Positions 1-10,932 of a stretch of 64,000 nt of DNA are shown one piece after another. The notes below the pieces were generated by a model. The model did no database searches, was not told the DNA's origin, and worked only from the letters and a program-made list of their open reading frames with translations. The stretch lies in assembly GCA_014843695.1 (NCBI GenBank), contig CM026387.1, forward strand, positions 72,017,749 through 72,081,748. Direction: 5' to 3'. Both the position numbers and the translations under genes were made by a program. This DNA is from Archivesica marissinica. Lineage: Eukaryota; Mollusca; Bivalvia; Venerida; Vesicomyidae. How positions within the stretch are numbered: position 1 is the first letter of the stretch; every line of letters starts with the position of its first letter.

Positions 1-359
1 CTATTCATACTGCCAGACTCCCCTTACGGGTGGGTATGTGTACATTGAAAGACATCTGAAACTATTTAGTGACTGCATACAAACATATCCATAGAATTCA
101 TCCCGGATACAGTGAATGATCGCAATGCAATTTGGCCAATTAGTTTATACAAATTGATTTTAGTTTTTGATTGCGAAACAAGGTAGAGAAGAGGCAATGT
201 GGAATTTAAATGTCGTCCAGTTAGGTCTACCCAGAAAATTGTAGGATTACGGTTTTTCTCATGGAAATTAATCGTTTAAGACAATACCGTAGTGTGATTG
301 CTTATTTCAAACATTCCATGACATGCTTATAAAACATGTTTTTTAATTAAATATTTCAG

Positions 360-1200
360 ACTGGGTGAAGTTTGTTCACATGTTGCAGCTATATTGTTTA
401 AAGTTGAGTGCAACACACGTCTTGGCCATAACGAGGTTGCCTGTACATCAGTACCCTGTGAATGGAATCAGACAATCGTCAAGAAGGTATGTATTCAGTA
501 TTAAAACAAGAAAAACTTAAATGCAGAATTGCGTTATGTTGGATCATAAAATTATCAAACAGAAATTACTCATAACAGTCTCCTGCTTCTCTTCACATTT
601 GAAAAAAGTATGCGTCTGTCATTTACCAGTGACGTGGATTAACATGCACGATTGTATTAAACTGGGCACAACCATTGACTTTCCCGTAACCGGCCCCTTT
701 GGTTAAAAGGAAATAATAAGATGCAGTTGTGTAATTACTTTGTAGCCGATTGTTAATCGTTGCATGTTTGTACTATGTGCCGTCCGTGGTCCAATGGTAG
801 AGCGTCGGATTTGGAATCGAACAGTCCGGGTTCGATACTCAGTCAGGCCACATATGTAGTGTCATTGAGCAAGGCACCTAAGCATGCCCAGGAAAACATG
901 TCTAGGTCCCCGACAAGGGGTTTGACATTAATGGTACATACATACATTCTAATTTTGTTTCAACAGGTTGAAGGCGTTCCACTTGACGAGATCGATTTCA
1001 ACAAACCAAAGAAACAAAGAGTTGATTATCCGACTGGCCATCGGCGACAACATGTCAACAACTTGGACACATGTGATGCCACTGATTTGTTGCGGGACTT
1101 AAAGTGCTCCGAATGCGGTAGTCTTTTCAGTAGTGGAGCCCAAGCAACAGGATCCTTTAGAATCCAGACTGCCTCAGGTTCTGAGCAACCTTTATGGTGA
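360..1200 (+). pseudogene. SWIM-type / YqaJ-associated gene, two internal exons, probably truncated
   Basis: Exon 360-486 follows an acceptor (atatttcag) and ends at a GTATGT donor. It reads on from a split codon as a SWIM-like second half with CSHVAAILFKVE and a later CEWNQT. These are hallmarks of metazoan genes in which a SWIM zinc finger precedes a YqaJ exonuclease domain. Exon 967-1200 follows the acceptor tttcaacag in the matching phase and starts VEGVPLDEIDF. It then carries a CSEC motif and stops at TGA. No YqaJ catalytic domain follows, so the gene is either truncated here or continues from an undetected donor before the stop. A SINE sits in the intron. In ISL2EU the YqaJ protein is thought to assist transposition. 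The family assignment is by motif memory; the truncation is inference. Confidence 0.6.
779..955 (+). repeat. tRNA-derived SINE, family 1
   Basis: A polymerase III A box (GTGGTCCAATGGTAGAGC) is followed about 35 bases later by a B box (GGGTTCGATAC). Then come a conserved body (GTGTCATTGAGCAAG, ACATGTCTAGGTCCC, AAGGGGTTTGACATTAATGG) and a short CATA-repeat tail. A closely similar copy lies at 3564-3786, an inverted copy at 30480-30690 and a fragment at 28577-28640. It is not a functional tRNA because the acceptor stem does not close. Confidence 0.8.
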
Positions 1201-1323
1201 TCCAGCTAAGTTAAAATGATAAAAACAATTTGGATACAAATTATTATTCATTATTGCTCATAGTATATACAATGAAATACATTTTCCAATTTAGAGTGCA
1301 AATGTACATGGAATTCTGATTAA

Positions 1324-1517
1324 CCCTTTCAACCCAAAGTAACTGACAATGGATTGCTCCATAATATTTTTAGACCAATAAAATGATCAGAACATTATAT
1401 TTCGATCGGTTCATTTACGTCAAAATGGTTCATTTTGTCTAAAAATAGTATAATTACTAGCCAAAAGTGCAGATCCTGATGAGACGGCTCGTTTAAAGGC
1501 CTGTGGGGTTGAAAGGG
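1324..1517. mobile_element. 194-bp piggyBac-like MITE flanked by TTAA
   Basis: The element begins CCCTTTCAACCC and ends GGGTTGAAAGGG, a 12-bp perfect terminal inverted repeat. TTAA lies directly outside both ends (1320-1323 and 1518-1521). TTAA duplications next to CCC/GGG termini are the hallmark of piggyBac. There is no coding capacity inside. It sits between the two converging genes of ISL2EU element 1. Confidence 0.75.
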
Positions 1518-1561
1518 TTAATGCAGAACCATCAATCTGCCAAGTATGGCTTTATACAAAA

Positions 1562-4261
1562 CTATAATAATGGGTTGTTAGTATTGACAATCCCACCAGT
1601 TACGTGCAGTATTTTCTTGCATGTTCCTCGCTTTTTCACAAATGAAATTGGCATTGTTCCACTAAATATTTTGAAGTCTTTCATACGTCCAATGACACGT
1701 TCCACGTGTATGCGGGCTCTCGACATTCGTCGACTAATCTCCACCTCAGCTGGTGATAACTGTAGTTTTCCCTTTGTGAAGGCCGGCATAATTACTGTGC
1801 CGCATAATTAATTTGACTCCTCGTTGAGCAAATTCCTCCTTCATTACAAATCCCCTGTCTGCAATGACAACATCCCCAGGTAAAAACTTGTCCATGATCC
1901 CGCTTTCTGTGGTTATTTTCTTATCACTTGCCCTACCGCCCCATATTTCTGATAAGAAAATCACACTGCCTGATGGGCTAATACCAATTAAGACCTTCAG
2001 GGTATTATGTCTTTTGTAACTTGAATATGTCTGGCAACGTGCTTTTAATGCTGTTGGTATCTCAATAAAAATCTCTGTACAGTCAATTATGCATTTCACC
2101 TTTCTAAAATCATGATTGTTAAATACATCGGGTAGTTGTATTTCTTTATCATTTGGAGGCCAAATAACTAATCCACCAATTGACTTGTATAGTGCATGTA
2201 GCCATGCATGAACAATTGTAGAAATCAAAGGTTGACTAACACCAAATCGATACGCAAGATCACCTGTGCCAGGATTTTGCTTTAACTTGACCAATGTTAG
2301 AAGTAACTCGTCCTTCAAGTCGAGTTTGGTATTCTTCCTGGTTATGTGGCGGCGGGCATGCTCAAACACCACAAGAAATGTTGAATAATTAGGTAGGCCG
2401 GTGAAGTATGATGTTCTATCGTCATTACATTTAATGAAATCATTGCTTAGACAGGTTAGAACTTTGGCTTGTAGTGATGTGATTTCATTTTCTAATGATT
2501 GTACTTGAATTTGCAGCGAGTTCATTCTATCCACACAACTATCAAACTGTTGTTGCAACATATTGTTCTGGTTTAGCAAAGTGGTAAAATCATCTTGGTA
2601 TTGCTCTATAACATGACACTGCTTGTCTGTCAACATATTGATCGAGTCGATCGTTAGAGAGTCCAAATCTGTTTGAATTCCAATCTCTCTTGTTTCAACA
2701 GATGTTTGTGTGGCTATACTTGGCACAACATTTTCCTTATGTTTAGACAGCTCCATGAGTGCCAAAGCAGCTGAAGTCTTGTTCTTATTTTCCTCTCTAA
2801 CCTTTACTCGATTCTGACGAACTAGCTTTTGCTGTAACACCTGCGGGGTTTTCTTTGCAGCTGGGGTGTGGCAGAATATTGTTGGAACAAAATCTACTTC
2901 CAATGGGTCCTTGCTTGGTTTCCCTGTAATGTATAATCAAATATTGAGCTTATCATCCTTTCGAATGAGTGACATCACTATAGTCCAAATTCTGATAGAT
3001 CTATGTCTGTGATTGTTTATTGTAAAGTTTTACATTTGTATATTTTATATGCATAAATAAAACATCTAATATGCACTAGACTGCATATTTTGATTTCTGG
3101 AAACTATCCGCCCACGTTTTTAGCAGTAACAGTAACAAGCTGTAAGGTAAATATGAAGACAGTATGTTGGTGTAGTCTGTTAATCAGACTCTGGTACATC
3201 CAGTGTTAATTGGTTTGAGACCCGGAAGTTATTTCATGTACTTGGTAATTAACTTGGCAATAAGATGGTATGATGTAAAATTAAATAATGCATATGGCCA
3301 TGATATGGGTCAGTAGTCCAGTGACAAAAAGGACTGTCAATCCAGCGAGCTCAGATGCTGACGTGGACAAGCGGTATTACCGAATATTAATACAATATTA
3401 ACCCTTATCATGCTAATCCCATATAATGTCGGTTTTTCAAACAGCATAGAACCAGATCAGACGGCACAAATACTCTTTCTATCCTAGAGCCGTCACTCAG
3501 TGGAACATGCTACCGCCCACCATATATTCCGCAGACACAGTGGACGCCTTCAATGCATTCAGTGTGACATCCGTGGTCCAGTGGTAGAGCATCGGATCTG
3601 GAATATATCGTCCCGGGTTCGATACTCGGTCAGGCCACGTGTGTAGTGTCATTGAGCAAGTCACCTCACACACATTGCTTAGTACTGGTTAACCACTTAT
3701 GTCGGCTAAGCTTGCCCAGAAAAACATGTCTACGTCCCTGCAAGGGGTTTGACATTAATGGAACATACATACATACATACATACAATGCCCTGATCCCTG
3801 TGTCTGTCCTTACCCCAATATATTTTGCATAAATTGCCACAATTATGTACATAGTTTTATATAAAAAAACACTTAAATATATCTATTCACTGTATCCTTT
3901 CTAATGAGCACTTTCTGATCAAGCACTTAACTAACACTTTTTATTATGGCGCCAGCACCTAATCTTCATAAGTGAAGAAGTGGGTGGGGTGGGATAATTC
4001 GAAGCTGTACCAAGTAATACATGTATAATATTGCAACCTACCCGAAACAAAATGGGCACTGCATAAACGATCATGATCCTTGGGTTCCCAAAGGCCATCT
4101 GATCGAGTACTTGTCTGTCCCGGGGCTGGTAGACGTCCAATTCTGACTATCCATTTGTCAAGCTTGTCTTTGTCCGACAACGGAAGACGGTACATTTTTA
4201 CTTCATCGTTTCTTTTAACTAACCTCTTTGCGCATCCCGGGGCACAACAAGATGAAGGCAT
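1562..4261 (-). pseudogene. THAP-DDE transposase (Harbinger/IS5-like, ISL2EU type), frameshifted
   Basis: Exon 1 (4261-4042) encodes a THAP zinc finger: CCAPGC near the start, a W in LDKWIVRIGR, and CSAHF. It ends at a GTAGGT donor. Exon 2 starts at 2923 after a TTACAG acceptor in the right phase, completing the typical HFVSGKPSKDP...VPTIF of THAP. A coiled-coil-like stretch follows (near 2630-2450), then a DDE_4 domain with IDCTEIF (first Asp), VVIADRGF (second Asp) and IHVERVIGR (Glu). The frame breaks at about 1786-1810, where TAATTATGC is repeated 16 bases apart. Removing one 16-base unit would restore the frame. A SINE lies in the intron. DNA binding and cut-and-paste transposition are known roles of the family; this copy is probably dead. 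Confidence 0.8.
3564..3786 (+). repeat. tRNA-derived SINE, family 1, with CATA tail
   Basis: A box GTGGTCCAGTGGTAGAGC and B box GGGTTCGATAC are followed by the same body as the copy at 779-955. It is longer because it keeps an internal segment (CACACATTGCTTAGTACTGG) that is missing from the first copy. It ends in about six CATA units. It lies in the intron of the minus-strand transposase. Confidence 0.8.
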
Positions 4262-4504
4262 TGTTAAAATTCAATGAAGTCAAGCATTAAATCACTAGTG
4301 CATACAATTATAATTATATTATTTCGATCGATATCTGTCTTGTAAAATCTCAACGTTTTTTGCCCTACGTAGTTTGCGCATGCGCGTGCATTTTATTTCT
4401 TCCGGTAAATGCACAGAGCAACCGATAGCATCATTATAAGATCTATAGTTGCTGACAGTGATGCAATAAAAATATCACACTTTATTCCCAGTTTCTTCCT
4501 AGTT

Positions 4505-4605
4505 TCTCCCATTTCTTCCGGGAAGAAAGGTGTTTCTTCCCTTTTTTCCCATGTTTCTTCCCACGGAAGGGAAGAAATACCTTTCTTCCCGGAAGAAAGC
4601 CAACC
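4505..4605. repeat. TTCTTCC/GGAAGAA foldback
   Basis: The left arm has TTTCTTCCGGGAAGAAAGG followed by TGTTTCTTCCC. The right arm (about 4570-4600) reads GGGAAGAAATACC then TTTCTTCCCGGAAGAAA. The arms are inverted repeats of about 30 bases with one mismatch, separated by a short T-rich spacer. The arms are themselves built of smaller palindromic TTCC/GGAA units. No gene is associated; the strand-open reading frames here are by-products. Confidence 0.6.
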
Positions 4606-4861
4606 CTGGTCTCATCCGTATATCTGTACTTTAGAGAAATAACCTTCACACCTACGTCTATTATGAGATGGGCTGTTGACAAATTAATCAAATTACTGGA
4701 GAATATATTATTTTTCACACCTTGATTGGTCGGCTCAAACATTTGTGATGCTGGCTTGTATGCCCATGTTTTATCAGCTTTAGAGCTGAGCCGTGCCATA
4801 TGTCCAAGCCCTTGAATCATGTATAAATATCATGCTCTTCACATCAATTTCATTACAACCA

Positions 4862-4978
4862 TGGCGTCTATTTTTCCATGCATTTTTTGCTCTCGTCACG
4901 TTTCCAGCCGTATGCATGCTCTTAGCTGCGATAAGTGCCACCGTTGGAATCATCGAAAATGCGGAATGATTTATTTAT
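4862..4978 (+). pseudogene. Fragment of a PHD/RING-like zinc finger, as found before FLYWCH/MULE transposases
   Basis: A frame starting at ATG 4861 encodes CIFCSRHVSSRMHALSCDKC followed by HRWNHRKCG, a Cys4-His-Cys treble-clef pattern. It resembles the amino-terminal finger of invertebrate FLYWCH or Mutator-like transposase proteins. It stops within 47 residues, and I see no continuation. The family link is a weak inference from a short motif. Confidence 0.35.
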
Positions 4979-5158
4979 TCTCCCCCATTCACTTTAATTA
5001 ATCTTGATTAGTGGCCTGAAACCTAGATAGATAATCACTCCTGGTATGGCAAACACACGGCTACATAGTCCCATTCATAATTGTGTCTAATTACCTAAAT
5101 AGCTAATAATAGCATTATTATAATGGGCCTGTATAGTGCAGTACTATATATATATAAA

Positions 5159-5245
5159 ATACGAACCTGTGATTATACGAATGCACTAGTATACGAAACT
5201 ACCATTAGACGAACAAGGGATTATACGAAATAACCTGAATTCACC
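5159..5245. repeat. Degenerate TACGAA-rich short repeat
   Basis: The word (T/G)ACGAA recurs every 12-20 bases (tacgaacc, tacgaatg, tacgaaac, gacgaaca, tacgaaat). No product can be assigned. Confidence 0.4.
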
Positions 5246-5444
5246 TAAAACCCTTGCCTTCTTGCTTTCAACGAGATATTCTTATCTGTGTGAAATAAAA
5301 CCGAGAAATTCGACGGAATTTTATCTAGATTAACTCGATGCAGGACTGCGTTAGATGCCATTTTGTTAGATAGCTTGTCTCGCGTGGTTACAGCGAGCAC
5401 CTGTAACTATGGGGGGGCATGCCTAAGTAGCGTTTGCAGAAAGG

Positions 5445-5618
5445 TCAATTGCTGCAGACCCCGTAGAAGGGGGGTGGGGTTTTGGGAGAAACCTCCCAAC
5501 CTTCGGGGATTTGCGATCCTTCAAACATTGGTGACCATTCTCCATCCTCGGTATTGTCGGTATCGTTAATAGCAGAAAAACCGTAAGGCAGATCTATTGG
5601 AGTACTCAGTTGCGACAT
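5445..5618 (-). CDS. Possible small Polinton gene of unknown function
   Basis: From the internal ATG at 5618 the minus frame reads MSQLSTPIDLPYGF, then SPMFEGSQIPEGWEVSPK, about 57 residues ending at a stop. The composition is plausible for protein, with acidic and proline-rich stretches and no low-complexity artefact. The frame lies just upstream of and divergent from the Polinton A polymerase. I do not recognise it. It could equally be chance coding. Confidence 0.25.
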   Translation of the reverse strand: MSQLSTPIDLPYGFSAINDTDNTEDGEWSPMFEGSQIPEGWEVSPKTPPPFYGVCSN

Positions 5619-5835
5619 CGTTCGATTTAAGAAAATGAGTTTAACCACACTGCAAGCTCTAGTTTTATACAAAAAAAATTCCAACACTGTGACGACATGA
5701 CAATTGAGAAACCTCAATTGCTGATCATATTATCGCACAGAAAACATGTCTAAAAAACCAAAAAATGGTTGATTACTCTGACTCTTCTTCCTCCGAGGAA
5801 GAGCACGTGACATACAAAATAGCCCAGCGGGCGAT

Positions 5836-5935
5836 CTAGAAAATTTAAAACGACGAGCAGTGTATGCTAGAAAATTTAAAACGACGAGCAAAGTGTATGC
5901 TAGAAAATTTAAAACGATGAGCAAAGTGTATGAAT
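5836..5935 (+). repeat. Three tandem 31-33-bp units in the polymerase amino terminus
   Basis: The unit CTAGAAAATTTAAAACGACG with AGCAAAGTGTATG occurs three times (31, 33, 33 bp). In the 33-bp form it encodes an 11-residue repeat (ARKFKTTSKVY). The first unit lacks two bases, which alone shifts the frame. Confidence 0.7.
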
Positions 5936-8293
5936 TAACTATAGCCGGTGGGAAGAGATATATGTAGATAAAAACAGTACCCCAGAATGGAAGCGCCTAT
6001 GGGGGTCTATAATAAGAGCGGGGAGCCTCAAACAAACGAAACGAGCAATTAACAGAAACATGCAATTTACCTGTAGAAGGTGGTTGCGGTATAAACGAAA
6101 GATAGAGAAAATTTCGACACATTTACACCCTTACTATTCCTTGAAAGTTTGGGGTCAGCATGGGGGGTTGTATATGACGGGGGATATGTAGGGAAAACTA
6201 TACATTTGTATAACTACAATGACCATTACGACTATGTAAAAAGCATACAAGCAGTACGTTTTACAGCACCATAGGTAAACACCATTGTAAACATATGTGC
6301 GATTGTTAATCTACCTCAAAATGTACCCCGGGGATGACTGTTAAATGCACGGATTGCTTACGATCGTTCCGAAGCCAACAATGTTTCAACAACCATAAAC
6401 AGGTTAGAAAGACAAAGAGCATTTGCACCTCAGTTTACATGTGCAAAGTATGCAACCAACAAGTTATAGCGACAAATAAAAGTCACACTTGCCCTGGGGC
6501 ACAGAAAATGCAAATACTGTGAACGGTTAGTTGGGGAAGGTCATGATTGTTACATACCTTCGTATGTAAAACAAGGGTGTGGGAGAGCCATGTACTTATT
6601 CTATTATTTCGAATGTAGATTTCTCCCCCCGACGGTACTCACAAACCAATTTTCTACATAACTCACCGCGTATGTGATAGCTGTAAATGTAAACTGTTAA
6701 GCGTCGATTGTGAATGCAAAACCATGTATGGAGATAAGCGTGAACACATCTTCTCGGGGGTCAATTGCCTGGCAGATTTTTGCGAATGGTTGTTTAACCC
6801 AAAACATAAAGATTTCACTGCTGTAGCCCACAATTCTCGGGGTTACGACGCTCAATTTATTTTGAGACATATAATAAAAACCGGGACAATAAAACCCCAA
6901 GTAATCATGAAGGGTAACAACATCATATCATTGACCGCGTACTATGTGCGAGCGGCTCATTGATTCACTGAGTTACCTAACGATACCCCTATCACAATTT
7001 CCAAAAACATTTGGACTAACAGAATTGGCTAAGGGATACTTCCCCTTCTGGGCAAACACCGGAGAATACGCTTCATGCATGGCCCGTATCTCCCCATAGA
7101 AATGTACAAACCGGGGATAATGAAAGGGCCCCGCCGGGACAAATTTATGAAATGGTACAACGAGCGAAAAGACACCATTTTCGATTTCAAAGCAGAAATG
7201 GAATTATATTGCAGGTCCGACGTTGATATTTTGCGTAGAGGGTGGGTGCGTGTTAGAAATAGAAGGGATCAACCCATTTACCGAAGCTTTAACTTTGGCC
7301 GGAGCGTGTAACAAATCGTGGAGAAAAAACCACCTCCCTCCAAACAGCTTAGGGATAATCCCCGATGTTGGATACCCAAATAAATGCGCGTACTCTATGA
7401 AAGGGGTCCGTTGGATACAAGAATCCGAAAAAAATCGAAAAGAAAATCAAACACGCCCTCAACAGGGGGAACATAAGATAGGTAAATATCACGTGGATGG
7501 GTACTGCGAAAGCACTAACACTGTCTACTAATCCACGGATGCTTGTTTCACAGGTGTGTGCGTTTCTACAAAAATCGCCAGTACATAAGCCCATATTCAG
7601 CCGAAAGTGTGGAAACTCTGTACAACAAAACTATTGTACGCCAAGAGTCCTTGGTCACGCTATGTTACAACCTAACAGTGTTGTGGGAATGCGACTTTGA
7701 TGCGATGTGCTCAAACGATTCCAAATACAAGCGCGAAGTTTTACGAAAACTGTGCACCCATCTCTCCGAGAGAAGCCCTGTTCGGGGGGAAGGACTAATG
7801 CGGTAAGCCTACACAAGGTAGAAAACCCCAGTATCGAAGAAATCAAGTATGTGGACATATGTAGCTTATACCCATACGTGAATAAACACCGAGAATACCC
7901 TTTAGAGCATCCAAACATTCTTATGAATGAGGATATAGACCATAGCAAAATATTGGAATATCGAGGATTACTGAAATGTAAAATTTTGCCTCCACAGACC
8001 TTATGGCTCCCAGTATTACCGATTCATTGCGACGGTAAAATGATATTCCCGTTATGCCAAACTTGCGCGCAAACTAGCGAACAAGGCCCCTGTCTCCACA
8101 CACCCACAGAACGGTGTCTGATCGGAACATGGACTATGCCAGAAATCCTAAAGGCCGTCGAAATGGGGTACAAAATAATCGAAACGTATCAAATGTTGGA
8201 GTGGGATAAATGGTCAAAAGAAGTGTACAAAAAGTACATAGATACGTTCCTCAAAACTTAACAAGAGGCCAGCGGTTATCCCACGGGGGTTGT

Positions 8294-8556
8294 TATGTTA
8301 TATGTTATATTTCGGGTTTTACGCCTGCATCAGCACCATATCGGGCTATATCGCTGGCGGGCAGTTTACTTAGCAACACCTTTCCTGGGCAGGCTCCAGC
8401 GGTTAACCAGTACTTGGGTGCACCAACCTCCGTAAGAAACTGCCAACTTTTTCATATAAATGAGACACGGCCTGAGCGGGCTCGAACCCGTGACCATCAG
8501 TGATGATACAGTGGTATACAAGTCAGCGACCTTAACCACTCGACCACGGAGGCGGA
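8294..8556 (-). mobile_element. tRNA-derived SINE, family 2, inside the polymerase gene, with 13-bp target duplication
   Basis: On minus it starts with a tRNA-like head (GTGGTCGAGTGGTTAAGGTC as A box, GGTTCGAGCCC as B box). Its 3' end is a run of ATAACAT-like units. CCACGGGGGTTGT occurs immediately outside both ends (8281-8293 and 8557-8569), a perfect target-site duplication. Joining the flanks at the duplication gives continuous polymerase reading across the site, so the insertion postdates the polymerase gene. The head is a Ser/Leu-like tRNA shape, different from family 1. Confidence 0.85.
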
Positions 8557-9372
8557 CCACGGGGGTTGTAACCGAGGCAGAAAAACAAAAATTTAAAGGG
8601 GACTATTTTGCCACGTTTAGAAAACGTTGAACATAACGCCGGGAAACGATCATTCGCGAAAACTATGCTCAACTGTCTGTGGAGGAAAAATGCCCAGTGC
8701 AAAGTAATGCTCGAAACGGATTACATAGATAATGAGGATCGCTTCTACGAATTGATGGACTCCCCAGAAGTGACCGTAGAAAATTTTTAAATCTTTGACG
8801 ATGTAAACTTTATCATGGTTACGTACAAGGACAAGAAAAACGGGAGGGTGCCTCACGACTCCGCAAATGTCGCTGTACAACATGATACAATCATACAACC
8901 GATAGAGGCCCAGGTTCTATACTTTGACACGGACAATTGCATGTACGTATATCGTAAAGAATGCGAAAAATACGTCCCCATCGTAAATAGTCGGTTAGGT
9001 TGTTGGACGGACGAAGTACCGAACAGAACAATCATAGAATATGTAAGTTTGGGGCCAAAGAATTACGGATATAAGTACGTTGCGCATGAAACGGGGGAGG
9101 TAGTAACAACATGTAAAGTCAAAGGGATAACATTGGACCATAACACATCGGAAATCGTCAACTTTGATTCGATGCTTGAATGCGTAGCCGATTGGCGCAA
9201 CTATAAGAGGCAAATCGTGTACGACTCGGCTATACATAAAACCAGAGACAGATCTGTCATTAGCAAACCGAGAACCAAACTGTTTAGATGCGTGTATACA
9301 AAACGAGTCATAACTACAAACTATAACACTATACCGTACGGTTATACTAGGAATATAAGACGCAAAGCAACA

Positions 9373-9680
9373 ATGCCTACAACAACCACTTCCGATGTTG
9401 TAGTATACTCTGGGTATTACTCCCCATTCAGTAATATGTACCCATGCAAGTTTGTGGAAACATTCGGGGGGATGGAACCGTATTTAACTGCATAGAACAG
9501 TACTTTCAATACAAAAATATGAAAATGTTTGACAATGAAACATTGTCCCAGAAAATAATGCAGGCGACAAACCCGTACGAAATAAAAAAAAGTTGGGGGT
9601 GGGGGGGGAACCCAACTTTCAATGCGGACAGATGGAAACGCGTGTGTATGGGAACATAAAATCGGTTAGTATTTATTAAC
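9373..9680 (+). pseudogene. NADAR domain following PolB in the same frame, frameshifted at a G run
   Basis: The polymerase frame does not stop after its usual end (NTIPYGYTR). It continues without a break into VVVYSGYYSPFSNMYPCKF, the start of a NADAR (YbiA-like) domain. After a one-base shift at a run of six G (9466-9471) the second half follows: NCIEQYFQYKNMKMF, then ATNPYEIKK and FNADRWKRVC, matching the EQYFQYxK and W-R blocks of the family. NADAR domains are known as ADP-ribose N-glycosidases, removing ADP-ribose from guanine in DNA or acting in NAD-derived metabolism. A second G-rich run near 9598-9608 may hide another shift. The fusion to PolB is seen directly; its function in the element is inference. 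Confidence 0.75.
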
Positions 9681-9701
9681 ATTTTCATTTTTAAACACAA
9701 T

Positions 9702-9992
9702 ATGGAAGATGCTATATCCTGGACGTTACCAAGTTGTCACAGCACCGGAGAATTACCCATACAATTGACAAAAGACTATTGGAGTTATTTCAAATCCAAT
9801 AACCTACTTAATGTCCGGCCCACGGAGGAGTTAATACATAAATTTGTGAAACTCCACTGGGAATATATGAAGAACTATCGCTATTGTTGTGGCGAATGCA
9901 TAGCGAATGAATATGAGGATGCGATGACGTTGGCGAGAATACACTATATGTGCAACGTCAACGGTCCAGGTTGGTCATTTGAATTTACGTAG
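9702..9992 (+). CDS. Unknown Polinton-borne protein, paralog 1 (LPxCH...CC family)
   Basis: An intact 96-residue frame starts 20-40 bases after the NADAR remnant. It has LPSCH near residue 9, a run of aromatic and charged residues, YRYCCGEC near residue 60 and a GPGWSFEFT carboxy terminus. I recognise no named family. Its downstream neighbour shares LPxCH, a Y/F-rich middle, the CC pair about 50 residues later and a W-x-F-x-x end, so the two are tandem paralogs. Paired Cys and His suggest a small metal-binding fold, but that is inference. No signal peptide or membrane segment is seen. Confidence 0.55.
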   Translation: MEDAISWTLPSCHSTGELPIQLTKDYWSYFKSNNLLNVRPTEELIHKFVKLHWEYMKNYRYCCGECIANEYEDAMTLARIHYMCNVNGPGWSFEFT

Positions 9993-10932
9993 CGTTACGA
10001 TAGAGATATGGGTAACAAAGCCGATTTGAGAAACATGACTACAAAGGAAATCTCCGATTGGGTTTGGAATTACCAATGCCTTTGGGACTGGGAGTACATT
10101 GCCGAATACGTACTACCTCCCTGTCACAACACTTCATATTAGCGAATACGTATTACCAAAATGCCATGGGGATTCAAATGAGGCTATAGATATGGTCCAA
10201 ATATATTGCGAATATTATGACAATAATGAGTTGATAGAGGGTATGCCCGACGGACAAACTTGCAAACGAATTCATAACAGCCCACTATTGTTTCTTTAAG
10301 GATTACTATAAATGTTGCCTCAATCTCCCCCATATTCACTCAGATGTGATGAAAATCGCAAACTATTGTCTGGCATATACCCCTCGAGATATACCGTATT
10401 TAGCTATGTATAGTGCGCACATTTCTTAGTGAAATCCTCATCCATTTTATCTACTGCGCATTATACACCAGTACAGACATCAGGACATTTTTTTCCGGAC
10501 CAAAATTGACCAATATTTCGTGAAATTCGACCCGAATGGCCCACAGTCATTCTATAATTTGTTACATTCGACAAACGTTATAAACTAGCTATTAAAACCA
10601 GTTGCCGATAGTCTATATAAATAAATGAAATGAATAAGACCACAAAATTAGCATATATTGCGTTTATTTTGGCAAACTTTGAAGAATTTAATTGAAATTA
10701 GTAAATGCATAAAAAAATGGCGATTTGATAACATCACGTGGTTTTATCGTATGTTATATTTCCCGTACTTTTCGCGTACTTCGCCGCATAAAGAGACCAG
10801 CATACGTATGATATGATAGAGATAAAGAATCTTTGTAATAATAGTTTATTTGATTTAATATACCGTATGTTTTTAAATACGACATGATTAAAGACACGAT
10901 GTGTTGGTTATTTTTACGGGAAATATTTACTA

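Larger units (their letters stand above)
1..4420. mobile_element. ISL2EU-type DNA transposon, element 1, decayed and cut by the window edge
   Basis: Two genes point at each other. A SWIM-type exon pair typical of YqaJ nuclease genes lies on plus (360-1200), and a THAP plus DDE transposase in two exons lies on minus (4261 to 1562). The same convergent pair occurs in the better preserved element at 29858-38001, which is why I read this as one ISL2EU element. ISL2EU is known to pair a Harbinger/IS5-like transposase with a YqaJ-domain protein. The YqaJ gene's amino-terminal exons lie before base 1. The right end is placed only roughly, just beyond the transposase start and its upstream region. 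A SINE, a small piggyBac-like MITE and a second SINE have inserted inside. Confidence 0.6.
5766..9372 (+). pseudogene. polB: Polinton family-B DNA polymerase (DNA_pol_B_2 type), multiply frameshifted
   Basis: Reading across frames in order: an acidic/basic start (5766-5940); the HYDYVKSIQA region (about 6195-6270); a Cys-His cluster (6334-6620, CTDCLRSF, CKVCNQQV, CKYCERLV); an exonuclease domain with AHNSRGYDAQFIL (6828-6867), a DSLSYL motif near 6962 and KGYFPFW (about 7031); YCRSDVDIL (about 7210); polymerase motif A DICSLYPYVN (7854-7883); the KxxxN/G helix region (8650-8690); motif C YFDTDNCMYV (8917-8946); and the closing YVSLGPKNYGYKY and NTIPYGYTR. At least six frame changes and a SINE break it. 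Family members do protein-primed replication of the transposon/virus DNA. Motif C has Asn where Ser is usual. It is clearly inactive as assembled. Confidence 0.85.

Noticed and set aside
781..850. Functional tRNA gene
   Set aside because: A and B boxes are present, but the acceptor stem does not pair and the body and tail match other SINE copies.
760..1200. A 146-codon gene starting at 760
   Set aside because: Its first 60 codons translate the SINE; the real coding part starts at an intron acceptor at 967.
8460..8556. Functional tRNA-Ser or tRNA-Leu on minus
   Set aside because: It is the head of a SINE with target duplications, embedded in a polymerase gene.
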